Numbered from the stretch's first letter, positions 1-12,933 are shown. The stretch is DNA of 64,000 bases from Macrocystis pyrifera (GCA_031763025.1 JASSKH010000005.1:10682528-10746527); one strand, 5' to 3'. The notes: generated by a model from the letters alone, not told the origin. Numbers and translations are program-made.

Positions 1-2
1 GA

Positions 3-1788
3 GGGATGGAGGCGTTGGATAAGTACGGCCTGAGTTTGCCCATCTCTACGTCCACGACCCAATCGTGGATGATCAAAATCGGCTGCAAATACGACCGCGC
101 GCACCAGTCGTTCTACACGGATGCACACGAGAGGAAGGATGCCGTGGAAAACCGCGGGTGCTACGTGAGGGAGAAGCGCCGGTTGGCCCTGCGGCAACCA
201 TGCTGGAAAAAGGTGGAGTGGAATTCGTTGACGTCGCAAGAGCAGGCCGCATTCGAGAAGCTGATGGAGAAGGGTGAGGAGGCAGTGTTTGCGGAGGTGT
301 TCATGTTCGAGAGCGGTGGAAAGGAATACGTCGAGTTCCACATCGACTTTATGGGCGGCAAATCGAACGAGAGGTACGATGCTCTTCGTGAGGAGTTGGG
401 CGAGGAGGGCGGGTGGTAGGTACAGCGTTCGGTTTGACCAAGCGTCGGGTGCGCCCTGCGCGTATTCGCACGAGCCCGAGGTGTGCAAGTGTCACAAACC
501 GGCGTATCACATTGGGCAGGACGAGTCCGTCTACAAGGCATTCGCTCGGGAAGGGAACGAATGGGTCATCCGGGGAGTGAGGGGATTAAGGAAAAAAAGT
601 GAAGGACCGGGGGAGATGGTGTCCGCATTCCAGGACGAGCAGCGTGGCTTCGGTCTTGTGATTTCGGCAGAGGAGCTCGTGACCGTGAACTCACTTCGCA
701 GAGGCGAGGACCGCCTGGACTTGGAGACGACTCCAGGGACGCGCTTTCTGGTGCACGGCAAGAATAAGGAAGGGTATTGGGGGTATGTCCAGTTCGAGGA
801 GCAGGTAGTAGACGTGATGGACGTCCTCGAGGCCCTCTACCCAAACCACCAGTTGATGATCGAGGTGGACCACTCAACAGGGCATGCCAAGTACCGAGAG
901 GATGGCCTGCGCGTGGGAAACATGAACGTGAGGTTTGGAGGCAAGCAGAGGGCCCTGCGGGATACCGTCATGGTGGAAGGGTGCTTGGGCCCGGGGCAGG
1001 CGAAGATGTACCTCAACCGCGGCATGTGGAGCACGCAGTTCATCGAAGGGGTCACAACGAGGACGTTGGACCTGAAGCCCAAGTTGGGTGAGGTGCAGAC
1101 CATGTCGTTTGGCCCGTACGCCCCGCCCCCGTTCTACGCGTGTGACGCCCCAATCTCGGACGTAAGGGGGAGGGGGGCACGTGACAAGCGGACCAAGCAC
1201 TCCCCGCAGGAGGCAGGTGGCGGGGGCAGTGGAGGAGCCGAGTCCGAGATACGCGTTATCCGGGAGGGGTACGTTGGAAAAGCCAAGGGGAGGAAGCAGG
1301 TGCTCTGGGAGCGCGGGTGGTTCCTCGACGGCATGTCAACGGCGGCGACCGTTTCGCCGGAGATGAACATCGACATCGTTCTCGGCAACCTGCCCGACTT
1401 CAAGAACGAAAGACCAGCGCTGCAGCACTTGGTGGAGAGCCGCGGGCACATCTTGTTGCTTTCGCCGAAATTTCACCCGGAGGTGGCGGGAGTGGGGATC
1501 GAGTACTCGTGGGGGATGTCCAAGCAGAAGTTTCGGCGGAAGTTCAACGACGAGATCCCGAAGAACCTGCACCGAAACATGGTCGCATCGATGTGCACGG
1601 AAACAATCCTGACGGTCCAGCGCGTGCGCCGCTTCGCGCGGCGCACGCGAGACTACTGCCGGGCGTACCTTGCGCTTGAGAAGGGCGGAGACATCGAGTC
1701 CAAGGACATGATCGAGAAAATGAAGAAGACCTGCAAAGCGCACCGCAACATCCTTGACATGGAGCCTGGCTTCATCGACAAGCAGTAG
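3..1788 (+). pseudogene. DDE-type transposase-like gene, frameshifted and 5'-truncated by the window edge
   Basis: Two overlapping reading frames make one protein of about 590 residues. The first (to position 419) and the second (read from about 412 to 1788) join as ...EELGEEGG + RYSVRFDQ across a G-rich stretch at 400-420, which implies a one-base indel or a sequencing error. The C-terminal half has the layout of IS630/Tc1-like DDE transposases: an acidic residue in VDHSTGHA (near 870), then a DIVLGNLPDF block (near 1375), then PKFHPEVAGVGIEYSWG (near 1470-1515), which supplies the final E and the W-G-x-x-K motif, followed by a basic helix-rich tail (RFARRTRDYCRAYL). The frame is open to the left edge, so the true start is outside. 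No terminal repeats are visible on the right. The family link comes from motif memory, not a search. One frameshift alone does not prove the copy is dead. Confidence 0.6.
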
Positions 1789-2899
1789 TAGTACTCGCAG
1801 GAAATTGCTCGTTTTGATAGAAATCTCGTACGTATGCAACATTGACACGGAGGGGCGGAGAAAAGAAAAGTTGTTACAAATGTCGCGCTGGGCGCTGGTA
1901 TTTGTAGGTCGCGGCGATAGCTGTTGGTGCAGAAGTACCACTGGGATACGTACCACGAGCACACCCGTGCGGGTACAGCTTATAATGGTCGCCACGAACG
2001 GCAATAATTAAGAATTTTGGGCGTCTTTTGATCAGGACCTATTCAACACATCGCTCGGGAGCTTCATTTCCATATTTGAGTAGGAGGTACAAGCGGGAAC
2101 TCGAAACATCGGCGTCTATTCATGCGCGCTGCAGAGGTCGCCCGCTGCCTCCCTCGGTTGCCCAAAATGGCGGGTCCGAAAACCTGTGATGCCCCGCTCA
2201 TTTGTTCACTTTTCGAACTGATGTTTTTACCACGTATCTGAAACACACATGCGAATGTACTCCGTTTCATCCCTTTTTTGTTTCGGACTAGTTATGACCA
2301 CTTTTTCATTTTTACGGATCGTTGGATCGGTCATATATCCTGGGTAAAAAAACAAAAAGAAGGGATGATATCGAAAAGGTTGGTTGTTACATAAGGAACA
2401 CCGTGTCAAACAATCAGGTCAACACACGCATATTTGAGCGGGGCATAGCCGATCGACTGTTCTAGCAAGGTCTTGTGGCTGGCCCAGCTCGTATTGTAAA
2501 TAAAAATGTACCATGGTATGCCTTATGGTATATATTCGTAAGAATCTGAACAAATTATACAACCCATAATACGCACGATCGAAATATCACACACAGCTTG
2601 CAAATACGAGGTTCGCCGATATCCTCGTTCGCGCAGCTGTTTCTTTTTAAATCAATGAATCCATACTAACAATAAAGGGTTTTAAACCAGGATCGATGGT
2701 GGTGCTAAAACTCACAGCCCCTGGACCGAAAGGAAGAGAAGGCAAAAAGGAGGCAGAGGCGAGTGTTGAAACGCCCGTAGTTGTAGGTGTGTTCGTCGTG
2801 CTTTGGTAGATGACCCCCTAGTCCAACACACAGAAGGGGGCCGAAGGAAGAGAGGGAGATGATGTTGATATGAGTGTTAGGTTCGAGGTTGCGCACCAA
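1789..2899. other. Gene-free stretch after the transposase
   Basis: No coding exon is recognised. AT-rich 3' flank of the transposase. It includes one copy (about 2576-2660) of a small dispersed repeat also found near 12366 and 62847. Confidence 0.5.
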
Positions 2900-3365
2900 T
2901 CAGAAGGAATAGCACGAAACAGACGGGGCAGATGCGGCACGTGTTGTCAGGTACAGCAAGTAGTTGGAAAGTGCAAAAGGACATATTAATAGTTACCTTA
3001 GCGCTTGATCCTCTATTAATAGTAGTCAACGGCATTGTTCCTCTCTTGTCGATACGTACGGATGTGCGAAGAGGGCGACGGTACTGTGTAGACGATGGAG
3101 AGTGTGAGGGTATGTCATAAAAAATCGAACATGCGGCGTGATTATTTCGACCGCGTTGAAACCGAAAACGCCGTTGGATTACGAGTACGATTATTAGACC
3201 GCGGCGAGACACGAAAAATACTTGACAATTGATATTCGAGTGTGTGTTTGTTATGGAAGCGTGTGGATGTGTGGACTGCTGTTTGATTGATACAAGGACG
3301 CACTCGTAGGAACTACGGGTATCCTGGTGTGTGGTATCGGGAGAGCTGATGTGCGGATACTGCTG

Positions 3366-3373
3366 CTTTTTTT
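3366..3373. repeat. Target-site duplication of the hAT MITE (left copy)
   Basis: CTTTTTTT immediately before CAGGG; the identical octamer follows CCCTG at 4316-4323. Confidence 0.9.
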
Positions 3374-4315
3374 CAGGGCTTTTCGCGGGTCATGACCCGA
3401 CCCGCGGGTCAGGTCACGGGGTGTTCAAAATGTCACGGGTCGGGTCGGGTCGGGTCAGGAAGTGGTTAAAATCTCACGGGTCGGGTCGGGTCGGGTCAAG
3501 AGGTTTTCAAATCTCACGGGTCGGGTCGGGTCGGGTCAAGAGTTTTTCAAAACTCGCGGGTCGGGTCGGGTCGGGTCGGGTCGGGTCAAGAGTTTTTCAA
3601 AACTCACGGGTCGAGTCGGGTCGGGTCAAGAGGTGGTGAAAAGCTCACGGGTGGGGTCAGGTCATGACCCGCGAGAAACGGGTCACTCGTGGGTCGCCAG
3701 TGTGACCCGCGAGTTCTTTTCTGCTGACCCGCGGGTCGGACCCGCGCATCCGCCGTGGACCCGACGCTCAAAGTACTTCCCGCTCTCTTACCCAAAGGCT
3801 TTTCTCGTACAAATACCCAATAATACTCCTTTGGTATCTTATTCAAACATTGAAACACTGTCAAAATCCATATACGCATGCCCGCATCCACTAATACCCA
3901 CTACAGCCAGGCCACATATCGCTTGCTGGCACAAAATGAATATTAATAAATTGTTTTTGAAGTGTCGACCCTGGGCCGGATCCCCAGGTCGGACCTGCGG
4001 GTCAAAACAAATAGTCTCGCAGGTCAAGGTGATCCGACCCGCATGAAACCCGTGTCTCGCGGGTCAATCCGAAGGTGGCAGGTCGGGTCGGGTTGGGTGA
4101 GGGGGTTTTGAAATCTCGCGGGTCGGGCCGGGTCGGGTCAGGATATTTTCAAATCTCACGGGTCGGGTCGGGTCGGGTCGTCAACTTTTTAATCTCCGGG
4201 ATCGGGTCGGGTCAAGAGGCTTTCAAAATCTCGCGGGTCGGGTTGGATCAGCTGACCCGACCCGACCCGACCCGACCCGACCCGTGAGATTTGACCTGAC
4301 CCGCGAAAAGCCCTG
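3374..4315 (+). mobile_element. Non-autonomous hAT-type MITE built of GGGTC repeats
   Basis: A 942-bp element with perfect 19-bp terminal inverted repeats, CAGGGCTTTTCGCGGGTCA at 3374 and its complement ending at 4315. It is flanked by an exact 8-bp target duplication, CTTTTTTT, at 3366-3373 and 4316-4323. An 8-bp duplication plus CAGGG...CCCTG ends is the hAT signature. There is no transposase ORF. The interior is mostly a degenerate array of GGGTC pentamers in which CGGGTCGGGTC blocks alternate with AT-rich linkers every 55-60 bp on the left (3440-3660). A second array (4078-4250) follows, then (CCCGA)n in opposite orientation just before the right end (4255-4285). The host repeat copy at 16850 lacks the insert, giving a paralogous empty site. 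Confidence 0.9.
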
Positions 4316-4910
4316 CTTTTTTTGTACGACCTGGTAGAAAGGAGTACTCGTAGGAACTACCGGTATATGCTATAATTTAATTGTAATATTGCGAGCGGCA
4401 GCGGGAGACTGACAAGTCAGCGGTGTTCGTGCTACGTCGTGGCTTTACTGACGTGTAATATGTGCGTGTTTATCATAGCTATACGTTCGTGTACGCGTGT
4501 AAGTCTCGCCGTCGCTTTGGAACAACCAGGTAATATAGGTGTGTGTACCCAAATGTGTGTAACGCTGTATAACATGTCTTGTGCGGAGTTGATTGCAGAC
4601 GAATAATGACTGGAGGGAGGCTTGCCAAGGCGGAGGAGACCAATGACGACGCAGGGTGGTCTCAGTCGTACCGTTCGACTGGTGGATGTTCTGCAGTCGT
4701 CTGTAGATCTATCAACAATCGGATGGATGTGCGTGTGGTCATCGTCGCTGCATATGCGGCTATGGATAGGGATCAACGTGTTGTGTTGTCAGGGTCGTCG
4801 TGCAGGTCCTGACGAAGAGGAGTACTTGGAAGGGCCGATAAGCGTTGCTTTGCAGAGACCTGCAGTAGGACAGACGGTGTAGCAAAAACAGCGGTCCGGC
4901 AAGATAAATA

Positions 4911-5694
4911 TTCCTCGAACAAAAAAAAGGGATGCATCAAAGATCGACTCTATTTTCAATACGATAAGCAGAAAAAAAAAGTGGGTGTCAAAGCTCAACT
5001 CTATTTTCAATATGTAAAGCGGGCATCAGGGCAAACTATATATAGATATATAGATGTATGCCATTCGAGATGGATCGAGAAAGTTTGTCATGTGTTTTGT
5101 GCAGACCAACGCCCAATTGTTTTCGTAATCATACGCCTGGCCAGCGCCCGCCATTTTCACTCGCCATCACGTTCACCTGGTACCTGGTACCACTCTGGGC
5201 GATAATATAAACTCAATTTGGTGTTCATACAACGTGGAGCCGTTTTGATATTGTAAAATCGTTGTAAAGTTGAGTTTAGTGTTGGGGTGACTACCTCGAC
5301 TAGTTTTGACTGTTTTTCAATTCGGAATCGAGATTCGAACGGTATTTTGTTTTTTTTTGTATCTGACAAGGTCTAGGTACGTAGCATGAGCTTTTCCGAC
5401 ATTCGATATATTTGGCTGAAAAGTTGTGGTATTGATTGAAGCAGTAAATAAACTAGTGCCCAAGAGGCACAAACATGGTACAATCAGACAATGAGATCAC
5501 CTGCTCCTGAACCTTCCAATTACTAGTATGTTGCAATCCCTCTTCCCGATAAATTCTTGCCTCGCTATCTCCACGGACTCCATATTCAAAATGACTTTGA
5601 AAATATACTTATTCGTTGTATTTGTCGCAAGAACTAAACGTGGTATTAAGTTACGCTAATGCCTACAGTACGACAAAAAAAAAAACGCTTCCGA
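4911..5694. other. Gene-free stretch
   Basis: No exon recognised. It contains a nested palindrome of overlapping TACCTGGTA motifs around 5175-5190, and AT-rich sequence. Confidence 0.5.
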
Positions 5695-6894
5695 CACAGG
5701 TGGCCACTTGGGTACGTTGCGGGACGTTGTGGCGAAACCACAACCTTAGCACGTTGCGGCGACAGGAAAAACATATACCGCAACGCTTGCGTAACGTAAC
5801 AAATGAACCTCGATTGTGAGACGTCCTGTCGTGAACTTTTCGTTACATGTGCGTTACATGTGACCATGTCGTTAGGTTTGTGGATGTTTCTGCAACGATT
5901 GTTTGAGTTTTTTTTCTCCAACACGCACGACACATTTTTCAATTAATTGTATACTGTAGTACTATTTGTATGTATGTTGTTATATGTATGATATATTGAC
6001 GGAATATAACATGAAATATTGAACAAGGTAAATCTGGGGCTTGTGGAGGGATACTGAATCGTTGGCATGTGTTTGAGAAGAAGGGATGGGGAAAAGGGGC
6101 ATGGAGTTGACAATGGGTGCAGTTAAACTGCGAATTGCCGTCTACCGGTTATTTATTTGCAATAATGATATTTGCATCGTACAAGAGGTGACTTTTGCGT
6201 CGATCGCATTTTTTTATCAAAATATTTGTAGTGTTCTGTTTGGCAACTTTTCGTTTATTGCAGAATAGACGTAGAATTCATTTTAAAAGTACAAAAAAAA
6301 GTACAAAAGATTCTTCTTGCCTGAACGTGGTATGTGCCGAAGTTTCGCATGTTTTGTTTAATTTCAAGGTACGTTTAAGGTGATTTTTGCGTGTAGAGCA
6401 TGTGCCGCATATGGTGTCGGTTTTCTGCAGTGCAAAACAGCGAGGGAGACCTGAAAATGAATATGTATTCAGGGAAAAAGATCACTTCGTTGACCATGCA
6501 ACAAGTCATTAGTTGGTGGTGTTGTGGGCGTATGCACTGCACTTTTTTCTCGAATTTAATTATACTTTTGTTCGTGTACTTGTCATTTTTTCCCGATCAA
6601 ATTTATGTATTTTTTCGTGTTACGTTGTTTTGTCCGGATTTCATGATGTTGATTTGTTTTTGTCGTTTTTCATTTTGTGGTTTGTGTCTCTATTTGATTT
6701 CGATTTTTGTTGTGCTGTCAGCCGTATAACAAAAAACGCAGCACCTTGACCTGGTACGTATCCGAACCTGAGTACATTGTGACGCGCACATTCGACAATC
6801 CGGGTACGTTGTGAACGTTCACGTTGGGCTCAAAGGTGTTTTTTCTTAAGGTCCACCAGAGTACGTTCTCAAGGTACTCCACTGGTCACCTGTG
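5695..6894 (+). mobile_element. 1.2-kb DNA element with CACAGGTGGCCAC ends, copy A
   Basis: Starts CACAGGTGGCCAC at 5695 and ends in its near-complement GGTCACCTGTG at 6894. The whole length matches the interval 18397-19622 in reverse orientation, including the blocks CGTTGCGGGACGTTGTGG near 5715, CGACAGGAAAAA near 5759, the AT-rich middle and GTCCACCAGAGTAC near 6851. Only short ORFs are present, different in the two copies, so it is non-autonomous. No convincing target duplication is seen. The superfamily is unassigned; the CACAG start recalls CACTA-like elements but this is weak. Confidence 0.7.
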
Positions 6895-8620
6895 TACGTT
6901 TACGTTCCGGAACCGTACAAACAAAAAACGAAAACATTGGCCACACTCTCCTCCTTTAGGCAAAAACCCGATTACCTCTGAACTTAGCTTGCTACTCCTC
7001 TTCTCGCTTTACGTTGTTAAAATGCTTCTGAAACAAAATTTGCCCTTTCTTTTCCCGCTGTTGCGCACGCCATAAACGCTAGGGACCTCCATCTACCCGC
7101 TCTTTGAGCCCAAACGTCTGATGTGCCCTGTGCCGCTCGCTGCGTGACTCCATTAATCCGTATATACTTTCGCCGTACTTGTCGTCGTCACCACAGCGAT
7201 TCAGATACTATATTTAATACTTGCTGAGATTGTATCGGTCATCCTTGCTCTGATACCGCCATCATACATATGTCGCCTTCTGTCGCCGTGTGCGACAACA
7301 GTGATTCAAAAACGGACGGGGTCTCTGAAGGTCCCTGAATAGCATCTCTGTCGTCCTCTGCTCGTGTTCAAACCGTTCCGAGTTCGTGAAGCTTGGTCAT
7401 GTCAAATGGCCTAGGGTCGCTGAAGGCCCCTGAATTGCATCTCTGTCATCCTCTGCTCGTGTTCTATACCGTTCCGAGTTCGTGAAGTTTGGTCATGTCA
7501 AATGGCCTTTTCACCAAGTACTAAGGGTCGTCCTGGGAAAAGTGGGCATACACATTCCACCGCACACCAGGAGACCTGTAGCCATTACGAGAGAACATCA
7601 AAAACCATCCTCGAGTGAAGCACCATCATCATCAAACCAACCAAAACCAGACGAGCACCAGCAGCGGCAGAAGTTCGGTGGTGGTGGTGGCTGTGGTTGC
7701 TGCTTTTATCTGGGTTGTGGTGGGGTCTACATGCAAAACAAGGTGCCGGGTACCAGAGATACTCATCCTCACCGCCACAACCAGCTCACCACCAGCAGCA
7801 GCAGCAGCATTAGTAGCACAAGATTGACGCTGAAGGTTGCATAGTAGTGGTTGTTGCTGCTGGCGGTTGTGGTGGTGGTAGCAACGGGTATCTCTATGTC
7901 GCTGTTGTTCAATATACTTGCTGTCGTAGTCGTTTCAAATCCTATGTGGTACGTATCTGGTGCCCGGTAAACGTTTAAAGTTTTCTGCGCGAATGCTCAT
8001 CGCTTAACCACGAAAGCGATATCCCAAGGCTATTGCACAATTGTACGTACCTTCTTGCTGCTGCGTGTGGCCGCGAGGCTCAGGCGGCAGTAGAGTTGGG
8101 TCATAAATGGTTCGTCAGGCACGGAGACCTACGATTCGCGCGTCTTTTTCAGGCAGCAGCGGCAGAGCAGCAATAATGCCTAATCGGGATGTCCGTGCGC
8201 GGAGTCAGGCGCCACCACAGGCCAAACTACGGCACAGTCAGTCTATTGCGCCGGTAGGAGGCTGGATTCGACGACGAAGGAGGAGGGTACAGAGCGTCGA
8301 CGAGCGGGGAAGAGACGGATTGAACTCACCCTGCGAGAGAATTTTGTTTTTTTAGATCAGAACCACAAGTGCGAGAAGCTTTTTTTTTTTTTTTTTCGGG
8401 ACGGGAGAGAAGGGGAACTGACTGGAAGGGATTGGCAACTATAATAGAGCAAGTGCAAAGGAGCGGGCGGATTGGGCGAAGGCGATGAGGCGGCCATGAA
8501 GAACGGCAGCAGGACGGCACACAGAGACTCATCACAGGCGTGCACCCTATCACGAGAGAAGCAGTCATCGTTTGTTTGAGTTTTTTTTCTCATTTTGTTT
8601 CTCTCTAGGCGGTAGTGTGT
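6895..8620. other. Gene-free stretch with a 95-bp duplication
   Basis: No exon is recognised. A 95-bp unit (CCTGAAT...CTCTGCTCGTGTTC...GTCAAATGGCC) occurs twice in tandem at about 7321-7415 and 7416-7507. CAG/CCA-rich simple sequence lies at 7660-7860. An 82-codon basic ORF at 8107-8355 is not supported by splice or homology evidence. Confidence 0.4.
7321..7507 (+). repeat. Two tandem copies of a 95-bp unit
   Basis: CCTGAAT followed by GCATCTCTGTC recurs at 7334 and 7429. The copies differ at about ten positions. No coding role is apparent. Confidence 0.8.
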
Positions 8621-11600
8621 ACTTGTTGTTTACATCACTGGTTAGTTACTGTAGTGTTGGCGAGTTGTATACCATTCATGGGGAATGATCCCCAATTATC
8701 AGGGACGTGGTATCATAGCTGTGCTGCACCTTTTTGTATCAGACAGTCCGGGAAGAGATGGCCCATTACGGTACTCGTGTACACGGTACGTTGGCATTTC
8801 ACTTGCTTTACCCGGTATCCACCGGTACGCTGGCATTTCGCTTGCTTTCTTGCTTTACTCGTTAGTTTGTCTGCAAATTATAATGAATCAGAACGGACAC
8901 TGGGTTGTACTGATATAGTTGGGAATATAGAACGGTATGGCTCACACATATAAGAGTTACGTACTCCTACGAATCATATCCGTGGGGTCTCCATACAGTA
9001 TACATACAGTAGTACTACAAAAAGGGTTCTACATCCGTACGATCGCATGTTGTTCATGCTGACTGCAAAGTGCGTTCTCTTCACCCACATCCTATAATAT
9101 ACAGTATCTTCAGCATACCGAGCAGTATCACACAGCCTCAGTTTACTCTTGGCAGATACCCCGTATACTTCTGTCAACGACAGTGCGGAAGTGAGCAATG
9201 AGATAATTACCGCTGTGCATGAGCTACGATACTCTTGTACTTCTCAGTCTATGGCTGAAGATCGAAGCATTACAATCTGCTGTAGATTACATAAAAATAA
9301 TGTCAGCACAGAAACACAAAGATTAGATTTATTAGGGTTCGACCTTCAATATACTTACACCGGATCTGGGTCGTGCCCTGAAAGAGTTTCGTTGGTTTGA
9401 TCATGGTTAGCCTGTTCCTTTCATCTAAAGGCCCGCGTGGTCTGGTGTATCACTTCTGTTTTTGCGTTGACCATAGAGGTCGAATCTCAAGATGGATGAG
9501 GGGGGAATTTATGCAATATATACATTAAAAAGCTAAGGAATCAAATGCTGAGATCGCCTAACGAGGGTAGGCGCAACGAAGGACTGAAGTATTTTTGCAA
9601 TAAAAATCCAAGGCACAGACCGCAGCGAGGAGGGGAATAAAGAGCTTGCTCTGTGACCCCGAATATTTATACCAAGGAGGGATAGAGAAATAAGGGCGAA
9701 GGTAGCAAACGGGATGGAAATCAACAACATATCTGTATCGTACATACATAATTACGAAGCAATAGTACAAGGTATGAACAATCAGCAAACGCGTACGAAG
9801 AAACACTGCATGGTTGGTGGACGTTGAGAGGCTTCAAGATCGATTTGGTTTGAAGAATACACTGCAACTGCTGTGTGAGGCCCCTTACCTTATGTATCAT
9901 CTGATGATTGGGTGGTTCGAGAAAGAATCTGACCAGCATTCAACGCTGTAACTCAGAGTGTGGGGTGTTCAAACACGTACTACTGTAGTACGTATTTCGT
10001 GTGATGTTCTCACACTAATAATAGCTCAAACTCCTGAAATTCTGCCCGTGGTCACAAAACAGGCTGTATCTAAAATGCATCTCGACTGGAGAAAACAAAC
10101 AAGTACGAAATAGTGCCGTACCGGTAGGCGGTAGAAACGGTATTAACGAGCTATCCGATATGGTATACACGATCTCGTATCAATTGCAAATAAATGACAC
10201 CATGAACGTATCCATGGTATTACATTCACACCCTAGAGCTGAAAACAAAAGGAAGAAGAAAGAAAAACTACATAGCCGGTACGTATTTGGGGTGTGTCTG
10301 AACATAAGAGGGCTGAAATGCCGAAGCATAAACTACATATTCAGGACAGCGCTCATGATGGCTCACCAACAAGAACCGCAGGCTGTGTGGTACAAGTTAG
10401 TCTGTGTATGAACTAGGGCAAAGTGTGAGCGTGGCATGTACACCCAGTATAGAGCATATAGCGGGCTAGAACTTTGGAAAAGCATAGCAACCTTGATGTG
10501 AAAACGGGTGCTCGTTACATGGTGCTGAAAAGACCCCGAAGCGTTGACTCCTCCTATCATGAATGCTTTGCCTGCAGGAATTGCGATTGCTCTCCCAGAA
10601 CTGATACATGCATCCTAAGCGGTGGATTCGAGATATACTATGCCAACCAAACTGAGCAGAGAAAACCTGGCATTTTCCGGTAGGAAAAACCCTCCCCAGA
10701 ACGCATACTCATTCGCCGCCTTAATCACAAACGCGGTGAACGGAAAGTCAACCGATTTTAACGCTGTTGTAAGTATCTGACACGGGTTCCAATGTCGACT
10801 GGGCATCTTACTTAGCCTTTTGAGTACTGCACTGCTGTGCATGTACCTAAGTTTGAACCTAATTCTAAGTGTTTCGTCCGCGCAATGGAAGGCAGTTCTA
10901 AAGGCCACATGCGCCCAATGCCCAAACTAGAGGTTCCCTGAATGTCAAAAACAAAAACGCTAACGGCGCGTGAGTTGGCGAACGCGAGCGTGTAGGTGTT
11001 GAGTGTACCACGCATCCCTATTTCATTTGTCCGTATCCGAGTAGCGGGTGATCCGCCTGATCAGAGAAGAATGCTTGAAAGGACACTAAATTGCATGGCA
11101 CCGAATGCCGAGAAAGATGTTGGGATCATACTGCTGCTATCCAGGTGACTATCTCTGATCGCATCGGTGGCACAATACCAGTGACAGTCGAGTAAGAGGC
11201 AAGTGGACACAGAACCCCTGCTACGAGAGGAGTATAGCTGGATACAGCCTAGCATCTATTACGACCGACCAGGCTCCTTAACCCAACATCAGTGAGATAC
11301 AGGCCATCAGTGTTTTGCTATAATTTTTCGTGATAGTACCTAGGCTTTGGGATTGTTCACACAGATTCAGTTAATATACAGATACTCGACGTCAGGCGCA
11401 CAGGAAGTACACAAGAAGGCGTATACCAGGTATCATAACGTTTGGATACCCACATGTAGGAAGGAACGAGTGCATGTGCAAGTCGCCACATCACGCACAG
11501 GCACACAAATGTGAGACGCTAAACCGAAATGGAACGTGACGAGCTGATCTGCACAACCTAACAGGATACTATTTGTCGCTCTTACTGGCCGAGTGTTGAA

Positions 11601-11817
11601 CGAATCGACATGTGGGATAGGAATGCCAGTAGGCGGTAGGCAGTTTCCGTTATGGTGGGGTGTTTGTCACCACCTTGCTGCAACTACTTCCACAAAAACT
11701 GTTATACGAAGAAGACGATTTGGAAGTAGTTGTGAACGAATACCGTTTTAAGACGCATGATTGATTTTAGCAAGAAAAAGTCGCACGAGTGGATAGCGTT
11801 CGTGCTGGGGGGGTGAC
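8621..11817. other. Gene-free stretch
   Basis: Only short, overlapping, unsupported ORFs. It holds a SINE-like body fragment (9535-9720), a 19-base near-perfect palindrome with ACGTACTAC / GTAGTACGT arms (about 9975-9993) and one TACCAGGTA at 11424. Confidence 0.4.
9535..9720 (+). repeat. SINE-like body fragment
   Basis: Matches the sequence after the tRNA-like head at 20231: GAGA-CGCCT-CG-GGGTAG-CGCAA, then GGCACAGACCG, GGGGAATAAAGAG and GTGACCCCG. This copy lacks the tRNA-like head. Confidence 0.5.
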
Positions 11818-12180
11818 GCAAACGTCACAGTACCTTCAAACGACTTAAGTCACTCGGAAATCGAATAATAACTTTGGCTAGTGCCAGTAAGTCGAAGCAC
11901 GCGAAGTATGTTAACGTCCGTACCTTGAAATGACGTACTCGGATCAGGCATTAACTTAATGCGAAGCACTCTTACTTAGTCGGAATCTAATATTTACCTT
12001 GGCTAGTGCCAGTAAGTCGATGTGGCGTAAACGTCAGTACCTTGAAACGACTTAAGTCATTCGAATAACAACTTTGGCTAGTGCCAGTAAGTCGAAGCAC
12101 ACGAAGTATGTTAACATCAGTGCCTTCAAATGACTTAATCGGATCAGGTAATAACTTAGTGCGAAGCACGCGAAGTACAC
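11818..12180 (+). repeat. Two tandem ~190-bp units
   Basis: CTTTGGCTAGTGCCAGTAAG recurs at about 11873 and 12072 and, as a half-unit, at 12000. CGAAGTATGTTAAC recurs near 11903 and 12102. Each unit is itself made of two related ~95-bp halves. Confidence 0.75.
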
Positions 12181-12933
12181 GAAGTAGAATTCTGGACGAT
12201 AGGAGGAGGCGGGAGTAGAAAGAAGACTCATGATGAACTTCTTACAGGCCGTGATGGAGCTATACATAAAACGACGTCCACATTCGCCAGGAATACGTAC
12301 TCTCAATGCAGAGAAGTTTGAGATCATCGCCAGAAGAAAAGCCCATATTATATAAAAAGTCTAGTACGCGCGACCGAAGTATCACACACAGCTTGCAAAG
12401 GACTACCGCGTGGAAGCTGCCAAAGATGAGTTTCGAGGAAATCCTCGATCTCTTACAGCTGTTGTTTTTATTCTGTCACTATATCAAAACGTGGTATCCG
12501 TACCAAGAGACTAGAGACATCTGGACAAACTTCAGAGTAGCAGATGGATTCTAGCTCACGCAGAAACGTTTGTTGGAAGAGAACTTACTGTGAGAAACGT
12601 TTGGCGAAGGTAAGTGAATGGTGGCAGCATCGACACAGTTCACTGCCCACATTGAAACGTGGCAAATGTAGGTGAAGTTTTGCCACATCGACACAGTCAA
12701 GTACGTGAGAATACTGGAATACCCATCGGTAAACCGTTATAACAGGTTCAACAGTCAAGAGCGCAGATATATAGAGAGGGGCAAAGTGGACAGTCACCGC
12801 AGTGTCTCGGTAGAGTGGCCACGTATAGCCATACGACGAAGGACTGGCAGAATTCTCTAAAGTTTCACTTAAAGGTGAGGTGTTGTGGTAGGACGATGGT
12901 AGCTTTGAGTGGAATGTATGTCTGGTTGAAAGG
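12181..12933. other. Gene-free stretch with a dispersed repeat
   Basis: About 12360-12470 is the best copy of a repeat also at 2576 and 62847 (GATCGAAGTATCACACACAG, then a GAGGAAATCCTCG hairpin and CAGCTGTT-TTTT). No exon recognised. Confidence 0.45.

Larger units (their letters stand above)
2900..4910 (+). repeat. Old dispersed repeat R1 (interrupted copy)
   Basis: Outside the nested element at 3374-4315, this interval aligns by eye over about 1 kb with 16400-17750 in the same orientation. Shared landmarks are GACGGCAT near 3030 and 16490, TGATTATT near 3138 and 16600, GTGTGGATG near 3260 and 16750, ACTCGTAGGAACTAC near 3303 and 4343, and CCTGCAGTAGGACA near 4859 and 17696. Divergence is high with many small indels, so the duplication is old. 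No conserved frame is seen, so it is read as non-coding repeat. A shorter third copy lies at 14250-14900. Confidence 0.6.

Noticed and set aside
3440..4290. GGGTC arrays as an internal telomere or CRISPR
   Set aside because: They sit inside an element with inverted ends and an 8-bp duplication, and there are no constant-length unique spacers.
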